From assembly GCF_000524195.1 (NCBI RefSeq), contig NW_020170381.1, forward strand, positions 1,704,153 to 1,768,152: DNA of 64,000 bases, written 5' to 3'. Each line of letters starts with the position of its first letter. Within the stretch, counting starts at the first letter, position 1. Of this stretch, positions 47,701-60,914 are shown one piece after another. The DNA comes from Echinococcus granulosus (taxonomy: Eukaryota; Platyhelminthes; Cestoda; Cyclophyllidea; Taeniidae). A model generated the notes under the pieces. It worked only from the letters and a program-made list of their open reading frames with translations, was not told the DNA's origin and did no database searches. The translations under genes and the position numbers were made by a program.

Positions 47701-50700
47701 GTCGTTAGAATCACCCACCAATGCACCACTGTCAATTGAGCTAGGCGCCACATATTCCTCCAAAACTCGGGCCCGTGATGTCGAGATATTTTCACTTGAA
47801 TAAATGAAAGCTCCCCATTATTTGGAAACACGGAGGTGAGATGTGCAAGGTGTTTTGGTCGAAATCCTGAATGCACTTTTAGACCCAGCTCCAGCAACTT
47901 ACGCCGACCTCATGGGCGCAGATTATTCTTTTTTTCTCCTCCCAGAGTCAATTTATTATAACTGACAATTTCCTACTGCCTTGTTGCCCCTCTGTAGTCC
48001 AGCCCGCACTTTCGACCATTTCGATCCTCCAGTGAAAAAGTGGGTACCATAATATTCGAACTGATTTACTATTTTCAGCGCATTTTGCATTCATCCTAAG
48101 GAAGTCGATCAAAGTGAAAACATTTGTTCCAATCCTTACCACATATTCGCCGTCTCCCATTCCTAATTCGAAGTGTCCGCTGAGATTTAGTTTTCTATTG
48201 CACTGTAAGCACCTTGAAACATGCAAACGATCAAAATGAATTATGCGGCTATCATTGGGAGTAATCAAACAATAGGCATTTACTTTCCTGCATCGATGTA
48301 CCTATGAACAGTCAATCTGGAACCACTGCTTAACAAGCATTTATTGTTTTACCTCTAGTACTTGTGAGTTGGTTGATCTCATAACTTAACCATCGCCGCT
48401 TTGATCAAAGGAGTTGAAGATCTTTTCCGATGGGCATGTGCTCAATACTTTGATGTTATGCCATCACAAGCAACAAACTCATCGAAAAAAAGTGATGTTA
48501 GTATTCTCAATTACTCTCTATCTGCATATGAAACAAACACACTGGCAACTTTTATGTGTCTACGCTGTTTATAACTGCTCACTAAGCTTCCTATGTCTAC
48601 ATAACTCCATCAAAGGTCAGAAATGAGGCAAATAGGCAGGCGGACAAGCGGGTTGCCACAGGGAATGTGCGCATTACTAGCTGTCACTATACCAGCAGTC
48701 TCATGCAGTCGCGCTTGGCACTGGTCTGCAGCACCTATCCCAGGGTGCCAAATTCCCCTCCAGAGGTGGCATGGGCTTTCAGATCACGATGTGATGGTGG
48801 CAAGAGGTCTTGTGATCAATAGTGAATGCACACCAGCCAGGTGCTAGAGTTTTGCAATCAATTGTCTTAGTTGCCGATGGAGTGGGCCATCTTGGCTCTG
48901 CTGGCTCCGTCAGTTGGGCGTACCAACTCATCGGCAGTAGTAAGTCTGCCGCAAATCTCTGTGCTTTATTTATAAGAAAAATATCTTTATCAAAACACAC
49001 TACCAACTCCCAGTGTGATAAATAAACAGAGACACATCCTTGTAGTCTTAGGGCAAATAGCTAGTCCTTTAAAGTCACTTCGGGAAGAGTCTTCTGCACA
49101 CAGTCGCCAGTATTGAGCATCCATTTTTCGGAAACCGCGGTAGTATTGGAAGCAACGGAATTAACGATGAGCCAAAATTCTGCCAGCACCAACTTCAGCT
49201 ATTGTTGCCTAAGTTTTTGTAAAATTAACAGATAGAATTTTTTGTATTTTCTCAAAAGGGAAGCGGAAATCTAGCATTTCTTGAGTGTAGAATGCAAATC
49301 TTACCTGAAAGAGTTATGAAGTATCTTAATTTGTTTAACACTTTCTCTCCATATCAGTCGATATGACGGACGTTTGGATGGTCCAACTTATTGTAATTAC
49401 TTATTTAGAAGAAGCTTCAAAAGCCAAGCACATATAATGTGACTTGAGAAGTGCCATTAGGCGTGAAGCGCCTTAATTTACCTTGTAAATGCATTCCTTC
49501 TTCTAGATGAGCAAGGACTTTTAGCATTTAGCTTAGTATATCTACCTGTTTATGCTTAGACATTTTGCAGACTCTTTTAACCCCAGTTGTCATGCAAACT
49601 GGAAGGAACAAGAGCTGAAACCACAGCATGCGCCTGTATGATGCAACTAGTAGTATGTGGAAGAATGACAATTCCCTGGTGTATGTGAGCTTTATGGTGT
49701 AGGCGGTAAAATGCCCATGAATGGTTATAAAAACCATAAACAAGAGGAAAAGATTTACATCTGGTTCTTGGTTTGTCAGTCTACCTCTAAGGTAACAGTT
49801 AGGAACGCGCCTATACATTTCCTACTTTCCTATTGAGGTGGTCCTGAAGATGAAGCACAAGCTAGGTCTGTTAGCTTGAAGTAATTTAACCAACAACATA
49901 TGAACGGCTAGTGGATGCCTTAACTTTTTTAAGTGATGTCCCCAAACTATATCATACAGACTGACTCCAAATGTTCGCCAATCAGTATCTCCGAACTCTT
50001 CCAGTTATTACCATTCGGATAATGTCACTAGTGGTCCGCAAAAATGATTTTACATCTCAAGGTATTTCCCACCCCGGTAGCCAACGAGTGCGATTTGTGA
50101 ATGTCAATAACAGCAGATTTCATGCAAGACTAGAACTAAGGCGTGAGAAAGATTAGAACGGCTTTATTTTACTTCCAATGTGCTTTCATTAGTAAATCCA
50201 AAGCTCTGCTTCCATTTAAGCATAGTAGGCCTTAAAATTGGCCCTTTTTGTGATTAGTTTACCTTCATTGCATGCATTATGCATACCATTGAGGTGGCGT
50301 TTTTACTTCTATGCTGGCAAATGCTCGTGCGTGTCGACAATTGATGCCTGCTTTATCCACAAACAGCAGCCTTTCCCCCGCTGAAGTGTACCAACAACGG
50401 TCGAATGGCCGCAGAGTGAATACCCGCGCACCCTTAAAGAGTGGTGGCAAAATACAAAGACCTTACGCCTTGTACAAGCCCTTAGTACCCTCATGTGAAT
50501 TTTCGCAAATAGGAATCCACTTTTCTTTGCAGTTTGGACGAAATGCGCTAATCAAGCTGGACACTATTTCTCAACTTGTAGTCTAAGTACTCAAACTACG
50601 TGGAGCCTGGTTTGTGTTTTACTTGGACTTGCGGAGTTAACTGAAGTCCACCAAATGTGCGGCATGTTTAAAGATACGGAAACACACTCAGTTACCTGAA

Positions 50701-51418
50701 TGGAATCACTCCTTTTTCCTTCATTTTCATGTATCCTACCCCCCGGAAACTGCTCGTTGCATGTTTCATCCAATGTGTGACGCACTACCCTATGATGCAT
50801 ATCTAAGGGAGCCCTAATGGCACCCGCATCCAAATCCAAAAAAAACGGTCGGACCTGGGTTTATCGCGCAAATCATCACGTTATTAAGTGCCATATCTCG
50901 GTTGATCCTCATGCACAGACCCTTCATTCTACAGTAGTTGCGAAGAGGACGCAAGAATAGTTCAAGCGGCAAGTGCACGAGGTGCCAGGACACGTGTAAC
51001 AAACACGACGGAGAGGCGAACGACCCCATAACACGTGCGCAACCCATTTGAGCGTTCTAAACGGCCTTGCCTAATCTGCCGGTAGTCAGGTTTATGCGGA
51101 ATAGGTCTCCAGTGGGCTTAATGTGGTGTTCTTGCAGGTTCCAAAAATGTATTTTGGATGTATGAACAAGAGAACCAAGCATTTATTGACGGAAAGCAGT
51201 TAGAGACTGCATCCAACCATCCGATAATTCCACAACCTCACATGAAAATTATTTGAGCTTTATAAAGCTGATTGGTGTCAAACGCTTCACTTTCCCGAGT
51301 AATACCAGTCGACCTATTACGAATTAATAAAACCGGAAAAGTCCGAAGTATGCAACATCGATTAGCAAAAGAATGGTTAAAATTAAAACTTATCAAAAAT
51401 CTCAAAACAATGCACCAT
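44796..51418. other. Long region without a recognised gene
   Basis: About 6.6 kb with only short frames. The longest is 47417-47803 on + (128 codons, starting MSLREEQGSQPDP), with no family resemblance and no clear splice partners. GC-richer stretches near 48640-48960 and 50600-51050 may be old repeats. No tRNA or other RNA gene was seen. Confidence 0.45.
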
Positions 51419-54266
51419 TTAAAGTGGGTAGACAATGAAAGAGGGGTTCTCTTGGCGCAGAGGCAGGAGGTGATTGATGGTGAGTAGTTTGAGGCACTGC
51501 TCACGAGGGTGGAGCGAAAGGCCGAGGTTGAAGACGGGTGCGCGTTTGGGTGAGTCAGCAGGGGAAGAAAGACTATTGAGTGAGTGTGCGGAGACCGCCA
51601 TTGGCGGCTGACCGGACAGCTGTACCGCCAGCTCCGGCAGCACCACCTCCGCACAACTCAGCATCTCCGAGACGATCAGGCTGTTCATTTCGTCGGGCAG
51701 CAGCTCCAAGACTCGGATGGCAAAAACCTTAGAAAAAAGAACCTAATGCAGCCCGATTCTAGAGCCCAACGTGACCCCACGCCAAGCACTGTAACTTTCC
51801 GAAGCCTACACCGGCTCATGTATTTTCGCTCATAATGTTAGGATTACGAAAACCAGTGAACCTATTTTCCGCGGGGGGCCGAGGGATCTCAAAATTAAAC
51901 AAACCAAAATAAATTTAAGTGTAAATTTAACTTAACACTGTCCTAAGCATGTCTCATAAACTGATAAAGAGTGCAAGCACGCATTTGAAACCACCGCAGC
52001 TACTAATTGAGGATATCCATAGATATCAAGCGCCTGTACCTTGTGAAAGAATGCGAAATTGGAATCTGCTGCAGGAGAGGTTTTGTTTGCTGTATTGTTG
52101 AATGGCACAATCGTAATAACTCTGCTTGGATGTTGACACCAGACCTGCCATTTGAAATACATTAAGTGTTACGAAAGGGAGTGGTGATAGCCTTTAGTAC
52201 TCCATACTCTTTAATTGAGCGAACAGTGAAAAGAAGACAAATTAGCGTTAAACCAGCATCATTCGTTACAATAAAGTGGAGACAGAGTATTTTTTCTGAA
52301 AAAAGTGCACATGAGGCAGTACTATAGAATCGAACGACAATAGATCGAGGCTTGGGAGCGTACCTCATAGGCAAAGTCAATTTCGGAAATATTGCGAGGG
52401 AGAATAGCATCTTCGCCAATAAACAAAAAACTGCTTGAAACTGTTTCTGGCAAATGAACAATCGCCTGTTCCTTTGAGTTATAAAAAGGAGGTAATATTC
52501 TAATATGTAATTTGCTCTGTTGTAAGAAGAAGGCTGAAAACAAAATTGAGCATTAATTCAACGGTAGGTAAACTTGACCCAGTGAGGGGAAGTACTCACG
52601 TGATGCGACATCAGCCATGTCCCCCCTCCAAATTATAAAAGCCTCTCGAATGTACTTTGAACCCGCCATGAAACGCAGTGTGGACACCAAGTACTTAATA
52701 TGACTTCCCGTTACAAGGAGGAGTGTGAATCGGTTACAGATAGCTTGACCATTCGAGGGGAACGCGATTTCCAAATTGGGTGCAGGCTAAAAATAACAGA
52801 GGCCATTTTAAAAGAAAGCTCGAATGAAAGAGCTAAAAGAAATTACTATTTACCAATGAGAGACGCGGATCATTCCAATCGTAATAGGAGGGCGCATTGT
52901 GTGGAAAGACTCGACTATTGATAATGTCCAGTGTTGTGGTGACGATAGCAGTTAGTGAAGACATATACTTAGAGTAGAAGAAATCGACGTGATGCTGCAA
53001 ATGAGCTATCTCATATTCGGAGTAGGTCGATATAACATCAATGAGGTTCCCAAGCTGTGTTTTGGGAATGCTCAACGAACACCTCGATGTCAGCAAAAGA
53101 CCACATTGGAACATAGGTACATAAAACGATGATATCATTGTAAAATAAAGATAACTCACTTGGTCCAATCCAGTTTCTCAGGAAATGGCAAAACAACATC
53201 AGAGACTAGCAAAATAGGAATGCAACCTGCTTGCATAACGTCAAATAAAAGAGTGTTCGGAGGCTGCGTTTGATCAACTAGACAAAACAAACTGGACATT
53301 AGAGCTGTTTTGGATGGTATTGAAATCTTCGTGTAAGAATAATCCCTCGCTGTGAAAATCATAAACATCGAAGACATATGATCTCGCTTGATAACTGCAC
53401 TCAGCAATTTATCGGATTCCCGATGATTTTGAAGGAGTTTATCAGCATAGCTTTGGAAGTAATCGCTAAAGTGGTCCTGAACAGCAGATAGCAAAAAAAC
53501 TCGCCTAGGAACTGTTTGCAAGGACAAAGAACATACTTACTCCAATTTATTGTCCGGATAGTGTTGAAAACTGCCTACTACAGGAAGGGAGATATCGTAC
53601 GTGTTTCTGTAATCTCTATATTCAAAGCCACTTCCAGCAACCATTCCAGGGAAGCTTTGCAAATTGAAACGATTTCTATCAAATGATCGAGCATAATCCA
53701 AGTCAAATACTAGGTGGTTGCGCCGATTATTCATCCTTAAATTGGGCAATTAAACAAAATAATTACCATGGAAATGAAAGAAACATGTTAAGCAATTCAG
53801 ATGAGGATAAGACGTAATTTCCTTCGAAATTGAGTGATGACACAAACAAACATGCCTCGGATGGATCACTAACAGCATATTTGCTTGAATTCAACGCATC
53901 CAGCAGCTCCCGAAAATACCTGCTACCTTGATACTTCAGGTGCTTATCATTCTCATCAACGAACGTTAGCTCTGGATAGACGTATACTCGAATTCGATTA
54001 GGCAGTAAGTCTGGGTATTCGTATTCGCACAATTCCACGTTAAAGCATGTGTGATGAGAACAGCTACCGTATAAAAAACGCTGCGACTTGTGCACACGAA
54101 AGGAGAGCATGGCAAAATTACCAACAGGCTCCAGTGGGCGAGTGAAAAAAATCAGAAGCGTTACGAAAAAAAGTACAGGAATAATATACCAAAGCCTCGA
54201 ATTGCATCGATGAAACCCTAAATATTTCATGGCAGATATACCCGGAGTAGGTTTCTCATAGATCAT
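51419..54266 (-). CDS. EXT2: Exostosin-2, heparan sulfate co-polymerase subunit
   Basis: Eight exons join in frame: 54266-53767, 53735-53541, 53504-53160, 53082-52854, 52786-52600, 52533-52364, 52144-52040 and 51727-51419, giving 679 residues (human EXT2 718). EXT1/EXT2 form the Golgi enzyme that extends heparan sulfate chains. A type II anchor (WYIIPVLFFVTLLIFF, about 26-41) precedes the GT47 domain: HTCFNVELCEYEYP, VSDPSEACLFVSSL, RRNHLVFDLD, YDISLPVVGSF, LLFDVMQAGCIPILLVSD, LPFPEKLDW and IINSRVFPHNAPSYYDWNDP. The C-terminal GT64 part is strongly diverged. The metal-binding DDD of vertebrate EXT2 reads GED (525-527), and the NCEDIAMNFLV region is recognisable only as SCAEVVLPELAV. The two smallest introns are 31 and 36 bp. 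A second Met at codon 13 is also possible. Confidence 0.87.
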
Positions 54267-54279
54267 ATTGTCTAGCCTA

Positions 54280-54295
54280 CTGCGAAAAAAAGTGA
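54280..54295 (-). promoter_or_regulatory. 3' splice acceptor 13 nt before the EXT2 start codon
   Basis: On the minus strand CACTTTTTTTCGCAG ends at 54280, followed by 13 nt and the ATG at 54266. A strong pyrimidine tract makes this a good candidate for a 5'UTR intron end or spliced-leader acceptor. Confidence 0.5.
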
Positions 54296-54716
54296 GGACG
54301 GCACATGTGACAGGTGTGCGATAACAAGCCCATTTTAAGCGCGACTAGGATAAATGATTTAAAGTGTGAGAAGTTAAATAAGAGTTATGACATATTTTTC
54401 AAAAAATACTGAACATCAGTTGCGCAAAGATTTTAGGAAGGCACGTTTTACAAGTAAAGGCACTTCTAATTCTAATTTTTTACCTGAAATTGCATGACAT
54501 GTTAAAATAGGATGGTTGATCTCAAAAAGTTATTTAAATCCACAAGCATTACCCTCTATTCTTGTGCGTTTTTTAGGATGATTATGCAATGACGTAAAAT
54601 CAGTCGGATATATTGTCTTGAAAAAGGTCCAATAGGGCTTCACATTAAAATGCCTAATTTAATTGTGAACGCCATAAATAAGTGGGCTACTGGCATGACA
54701 TAGATGGATGGCCATA

Positions 54717-54816
54717 NNNNNNNNNNNNNNNNNNNNNNNNNNNNNNNNNNNNNNNNNNNNNNNNNNNNNNNNNNNNNNNNNNNNNNNNNNNNNNNNNNNN
54801 NNNNNNNNNNNNNNNN
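54717..54816. other. Assembly gap (100 N)
   Basis: A run of exactly 100 N falling inside the 3' LTR of element copy B. To its left, GGGCTACTGGCATG (about 54684-54697) matches the solo LTR at 62 kb, which suggests that the LTR continues across the gap. Confidence 0.95.
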
Positions 54817-56022
54817 GTGGCCCCTTTATCAAAAGTGAGATTTAACCAAACTACGAGCGTATTACATAGCTCCTCTCCTCTTCTGGGCGTTGTCTTCGTC
54901 GTCCCCTCTAGTCCACCTCCCATATCAGCCATCACAACGTAATCGGTGCGGTTTGAAGAGCACGTACGAGCCAACCTTGCCGGTCATAACATTTCCATAC
55001 AATTGAGGAGATACTTGACCACAACGTCACCGATTTCTCTTGCCAATTCTTCTGAATCTACAGTTCTGCCCTCAATGGGAACTGATTTCGGGGACGGGAT
55101 AATGGGTTGACCATCACACGTGTCCATAGCTAGCCACAGGAATGCTGGCTCAAAAGCATTGTCAAGTAACCAAAGTATGGCGTTTGACATAATCCTGTGG
55201 GGATGATGTTTCGCGTTCATTTCTCCTTACCGCTTTGTTCTCACTTCAATGCTGCCCAGCCATACCTGCCTAAGATCTATCCAGCTACTAGAGAAGCAGA
55301 AGAAGTGTCGCATTTCCACGTAATTTATATCTTCGCACATGTAAGGTAGACAACGCCAATGGCAACACTTTTTCAGATGGTTCACGGCCAGTGTCGCTTC
55401 TGTTGTCAATAGATTTTCTACAGAAGACGAGACTGGGTAGTTGGCGGAGGCAGATGTCACTTCCACCCTTTCTGTTAGGGGTGGCCACCAATTCGCCCAT
55501 CCGCAGCATACACACTTCTTGCGTCCCGCTAAGGTTTGTCAACCAGCTGTAGAAGTTAGGATAGACGTCGTCTGAGGTCGGGTTCGCTTCCCGATGCCAC
55601 CAACGTGGCGCCTCGGAATTGACTCAAAGGCGGAGGGAGACAATACGCGTGCATAATATGTACCATCGACATACGGTAGTGTAATACTTATGTTGTTTTA
55701 ATGGGCCTTTCAGGGAGGAGGCAAGCAGGAAATTCGAATCTCGTGACCGGATCGTCCTCTCCCTTACCTAGTGACTGCGGCTCCCCTCCTTCTTGAACAT
55801 TGTATTTTCCCTCTCCATCTTGTCACCTTTAACAAAGATGTCCAAAGCGAATCAACCGGGCTTGTCTAGGAACGCTAGGAATAGGGTAGCGGAGACCGAT
55901 GAGTCTCACTCCATAGTAGTGCTTGGATGCATTGGTCCGGCTCGGAGGCCAGCCCACCTGACGAAAATATAATTACTGTGATTCAAAGCATCGCCTTTAC
56001 CAAAACCGACAGTTAATCGACA
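54817..56022 (-). mobile_element. LTR element related to the TRIM, copy B
   Basis: 54817-56006 aligns without any gap to 25259-26448 (constant offset 29558) with about three substitutions in the first 1150 bp and four more in the last 40 bp. Minus-strand order: LTR start TGTCGATTAAC at about 56022, LTR end near 55604, primer-site block 55602-55590, internal region, polypurine tract 54884-54869 and 3' LTR start TGTAATACG at 54866. The 3' LTR then runs into the assembly gap. The element has no retroviral-type enzymes. Confidence 0.75.
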
Positions 56023-57251
56023 AACATGCTGCAATTCTTTATTGGGACCCACAGTGGATTGTTTCACAGTGAATCTGCTCAGTCATGGAAAAATCCTAAA
56101 TTGCCACCCACTTCTTAAAGCTTTCAGAATTTGGTAAGGGGCTTATTTGTTATTTATTGAATTTGGTATATGCTTTTGCAGACACGCCCACTCAAATCCG
56201 CCAAGCACAGCATGCTGCATCCACTTTTGAGGGACGTCGGTCACCTGGACCACATTTAGTTCATGTAATGCTCTCATAATTTGTCTATCTCTGCGTCTGA
56301 CTGCACGAAAATTTGTCTCAGAAGTTTGCGATTCGGCTCGGCGGCTTGGATCGCCGACTTGGCTAAGAACCTATAAGTCCTCCTTCCTGACACTAATGTG
56401 ATTTCTAATGACTCCATGATGGACTTGGGACGCCACATTCATTTCGATCGCACGTTTACTGCCTACTGCTGAATAATAAATGACATGTCAGTAGACAATG
56501 TACTTACGATTCATACTCGATTATCAAAGACGTTAGTAATTATCATTCGACTTCTCATGTAAGAATTGAATTTTTGGGGTACCAGTGACTGTTAGATAGA
56601 GTTTCACACAGCTAGCTGCATAGTTAGATTCACGAACTTGATTTAATGAGACTAGTTCAAAGGTTTTAGCTACCGCATTACTGGCAGAAATCGGTTTCAC
56701 CTCAAGCGATCGAGAAGTTCATCCTTCTCTATGCAGGTTGATTTTGGGTTGGATGGCTCGCATTCCACGCTCGCTTGCCGGATTTGCGCATCACCGCCTG
56801 TTGTCGACGATAAAGCTTCGCATCTGCGTAAATGCAGACCTCCTTTAGTGCAATACGACCAGCGACCCAAGAAAGGCAGTGGGCTGCACCGTCCCCCTCT
56901 GCAACCCACCGGTTTGGAACTCTAGAGCAGTGCCCCTGGGGTTTGCGCTCCACCAGTAATGTCGAAGTAAATCAAGAAGGAAGTGTCCCCTTGTGAACCC
57001 AGAAGTTTCGGCTTTGATTAAACGCTCCTATTATAACGACATCTGCTTACAATACTATACAGGTCATCAGTATACACGTGGTTCTCAAGCTTACACTGAC
57101 TCACCGAACACTAAAAGACAGGGATGTAAATAATTGTGCGCTTAAATTATAAATACTTATAAAGGTGTACCGACAAAATATAATCACAAAAGGAAATTTA
57201 AACTGTACAGAACTGTGAGTGCAGATTTAGGAGGAGAGCCACATAGACATG
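56023..57251. other. No recognisable gene
   Basis: Intergenic between element B and the 3' end of PIF1. A GC-richer block at 56700-56930 keeps short frames on both strands but has no recognisable product. Confidence 0.4.
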
Positions 57252-60205
57252 TCAGTTTAAGTTTGTGTTTGATTGTTCGCGGATCCGGTGGTAGAATTCG
57301 GTTACTCTGCGGTCCACCCGAATGAAATTGTTTTGCCAACTAAGGAGATGCAGTCCCCCAAATCTGCGACATCGCGAAAGCGCCACATATGCCTGACCAT
57401 GCTCGAAAACCTACAAAACCATATTCCCACTAGGTGACTATAGACGCTAAAAACTACATGCCTTATTTGAAATGATGGCCGATGCTTTTCGAATAGTCGC
57501 TATTTTAGAAAGAACACTCAAAGCAGTGGAGATCTCACCCTAGACAAGTCCACCTCCACACTGTCCAGAGTGATACCTTGGCTTCGGTGGATGGAGATAG
57601 CCCATGCCAAGCAAAGTGGAAGTTGGAGTCGGGTAACCTGTACCTCCTTGCCAGTGGCACCGCAACCAAAATTAGCAGTCCAACGCTCCGGTTGAACAAC
57701 CACGCTCATCTCAGAGGCGGGAGATGCTACCGCGGGGGGCACGAAGAAACGCACCAAGGGGAAGCCGCCCTCAGAGGAAGGCGTGAAGCTCTCCACCACA
57801 CCCCGCACGCCGTTCACCAGTCCCCGTGACACGTCCAAATTACGCAGGAGCATCACCTGGAGCGATAAAAGCAAGATCTGGGCCAATTTCAACTGCCGAG
57901 CTACATTTCTAAAGCACGATGCAGTGGGACGGACTAACGTTACATTAATGCGTCACTATGGCGCAGAACACGTACATATATTTTACTACAGATGACGAAG
58001 AATGCCCTCATAAACTCCAACTATATCCACTGGCAAAAGAAACGTCCAACTTCTCTAGGATCTGCAGAGCGATCTCCACCGGATGTTGCTGAGGTGCATA
58101 CGAATTCGAATAAGATTTCTATAAATCATGCAACCAATTCGGTCGGATTCTACCATCATTGAGAACTAGATCTTGATCTCAAAAATACAAACAAATTGGA
58201 GGGAAATGGTGCAATTATTCCAGCTTATTTGCGCCGCAGCCTAGCGCTTTAACGGATAACTTTCGATGAATAAGACGAAAGTTTAATAATTACAAGATTG
58301 AAAATTAATCACCTGAGCGCCGACCTTGAGCCTAATCTTATCAGGAATGGCTGAAAATGATTCCGCGATCAAACTTCTAGGTCCTATGTCCTTCTTTTCG
58401 AACACCCTCACAGCTCCTGCAGCAGAAAAGCAAAATTAAACATCGGATTAAAAATTATCAGGGGATAAAACGGTAGCTGATGCGTTGCAGAACTCAGCTG
58501 GAACTACTCATTTTCTTTTATATCCTATCACATAAACCAGGATGGGGATCTAAGAGGTATGACTACCTGGGAGACTTTTCAGCAACTGTTCATTAAACCT
58601 GTCGGTATCGCGACGATGGGTACAAAGGCGAGTTGTCAGTAGGGGAGATTTGTTTCGCTCATCAGCTTGTTTATGAACACGAGATCGCAACGCATCCAGA
58701 ACCCACTGCGGAGAACTTCCCTCACGTACCTCGTTAAGGAGGTGAAAAAATTTGATATCACCAGATTGCCGCCAAGAAGTCTGCAGTTCGAAGCATTGAA
58801 ACCGACAGGCTCGCCAAACCAACGATTGAAAGGCAAATTTCTTCTTAATCTGAATGCAGAAAGGCATTTATCCAAGCCGATATAGAACTGCAAATGCAAC
58901 GGAACTCACCATATGCGCTACAGCCGATGGAAGCACCGGTGGGAGTTGGAAGAAGTCACCAAATGCAATTATTTGAATTCCACCGAATGGCACTTTCTCA
59001 TCATATTTCCCGAGTGCGATACGGGCTATGGCTTCGAATCGAGTAAATACGCGACTACTTATCATGGACACCTCATCAATAATGATTCGATGCACATCTC
59101 TCCACCGCGCGGTAGTACGTGGATTGGAAACGACACGCTTTGTCACCGATTCAAGCCAGGAAGGAGACAAGTCTTCTAAATCCGCCAGATCCAGCATTTG
59201 ACCAACGCCCGAGAAGGCATGAACTGTGATACCACCAATAAGACTGGCAGCCAGGCCAGTGCTGGCTATTACTGCTGTTTCAGAAGGTGGTAATATTCCT
59301 AAAAAATCGTTAGATATACAAGTATCAAAAAGACAAAAAAGGCACCGAAAGTTGTTTGTTAATCAGTACCAGCCAACTTTCTGAGTAAATACGACTTGCC
59401 AGTGCCTGCTCCCCCGGTGCAAAAAACATTGGCGCCCTTCTTTACCGATTCAATGACACGAGCTTGTTCCATCGTCCCATTTTCCAAAGCATTTTTACCT
59501 TGCCAATCTAGTAGCACATGGGAAAACGTCTTGTCCATATCAACGCCGAGTGAAAGAGGAACAATCCGCACTGTCGACTTCTTATTTTGTGTTGCATTGC
59601 GAACAGGAGTTGAACTACATACGCCGGCCCCAGTATGTGTCAGTCCCAAGTGTGGTCTTTTCGTCTACAGAAACAAACCCCGAGATTTAACTCGAGAAGG
59701 GTGGAAGAAAAAAACCTACACGAATGGGAGACAATTCTGGCCCAGGAAATGAATTTGCCTTGGGCATGGTCACGCTTTCGGATGCAGGCTCATTCCGCAC
59801 GGGCAATACTTCATCGAGTAAGGAAAGGGAGGTATCCCTTTTAAATACAGAAGAACGCCTGGATTTAAGATTCTTTAACTGATTCCACAATACTTTCACG
59901 TTGTAAAGAAACAGCTGGAGTGCATCAGGCGGGCAATTTCTGAGCATAATGTTCACGGGATCCGCCCTTGAGAAAACAGTTGATTTGCCCTCGCGCATAA
60001 ACCTCGTGAAAAACTTGGGATCTGAAACCTTATACCCGAGACTTTTGCTTGACCCATTGGTTGGTTTAATGCGAATAATTAGCTCAGAGTTATCGGACTT
60101 CACCAAAGAGACACGTGCTTTGTCGTGCTTGATAGTGCGGTGCACAGGACCACACGCTGATGACAATTCCTCGATATATACACCACAATTTAAATGAACG
60201 CCCAT
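57252..60205 (-). CDS. PIF1: PIF1 5'-3' DNA helicase
   Basis: Seven exons join in frame: 60205-59720, 59664-59370, 59298-58910, 58849-58567, 58416-58313, 57856-57539 and 57410-57252, giving 677 residues (human PIF1 641). PIF1 unwinds DNA, removes telomerase, resolves G-quadruplexes and acts in nuclei and mitochondria. All helicase motifs are intact: GGAGTGKS (246-253), IIIDEVSM (Asp335, Glu336), GDFFQLPPV (374-382), the PIF1 signature region [40 protein letters not shown] (608-617) and [10 protein letters not shown] (631-640). The N-terminal 160 residues match the animal PIF1 N-terminal region ([29 protein letters not shown]). Introns 1-3 are 55, 71 and 60 bp; the others are 128-456 bp. It lies 709 bp downstream of NAA10 on the same strand. 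Confidence 0.95.
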
Positions 60206-60840
60206 GAAGTGTGCGATGGAGACTAACACAAAAGTTCAATTAAAAAACATGCAGCAAGAGGGCGGCCCAACGTCAATTCAAACAAAATTCGGAACAGCCG
60301 CGATAACCAATAGTCTAAACAAATAGCTACGGCTGTACTCTCGCTAGTGTTGGCATAGAGAGGTTTCCTGGCCTTCAACATATGAGTAAAAATTTTTAAA
60401 TAGGACAACACTAAGAGCAAACCAACTCCTTCCTTTCCTTGCTTATTACCGGATTCGAACCTGTGAGTTGCAGCAGAACAATAACAACCAACGAAAAGGC
60501 AGCCAAACGGTTTGGAGAGTAGATCCTTTTATTGATGGCAGGCGACAACTCACCCAAAAAGTCTAACTGCAACATGTTACCAGACAGGTTAAAGGCGATG
60601 ACCACACGGTATCGAAATCGCTGTTGATTTCCCTCACATCCATACCAGTCAGCTTTGCATGTACATCCCACCGCGTACATGAACTGAGGTTGTAACAGTC
60701 GACCCAACGCCCGCATAAAAAAACCGAAAAAGAGGGACAATTACAACCGTGCCGCCACGAGAGTCACAGGCAAACACAACGCGCCCACCCGCACGGGCAG
60801 AGGTAACCCATAGCCCCACAACCGCGTCTTACGTGTGGCG

Positions 60841-60846
60841 TTTATT
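60841..60846 (-). promoter_or_regulatory. Poly(A) signal AATAAA of NAA10
   Basis: TTTATT on + reads AATAAA on the minus strand, about 70 nt past the NAA10 stop and well before the PIF1 start at 60205. If used, it ends the NAA10 message separately from PIF1. Confidence 0.5.
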
Positions 60847-60914
60847 ATGATATACACAAATCTGTACAAGCCCACATAGCAATGCAACGAATTTACTGAA
60901 AATGTCTCAAGGAA

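Noticed and set aside
47417..47803. 128-codon + frame starting MSLREEQGSQPDP
   Set aside because: Not recognised, contains no domain features, and lies in a region of weak coding character. Kept only as a note.
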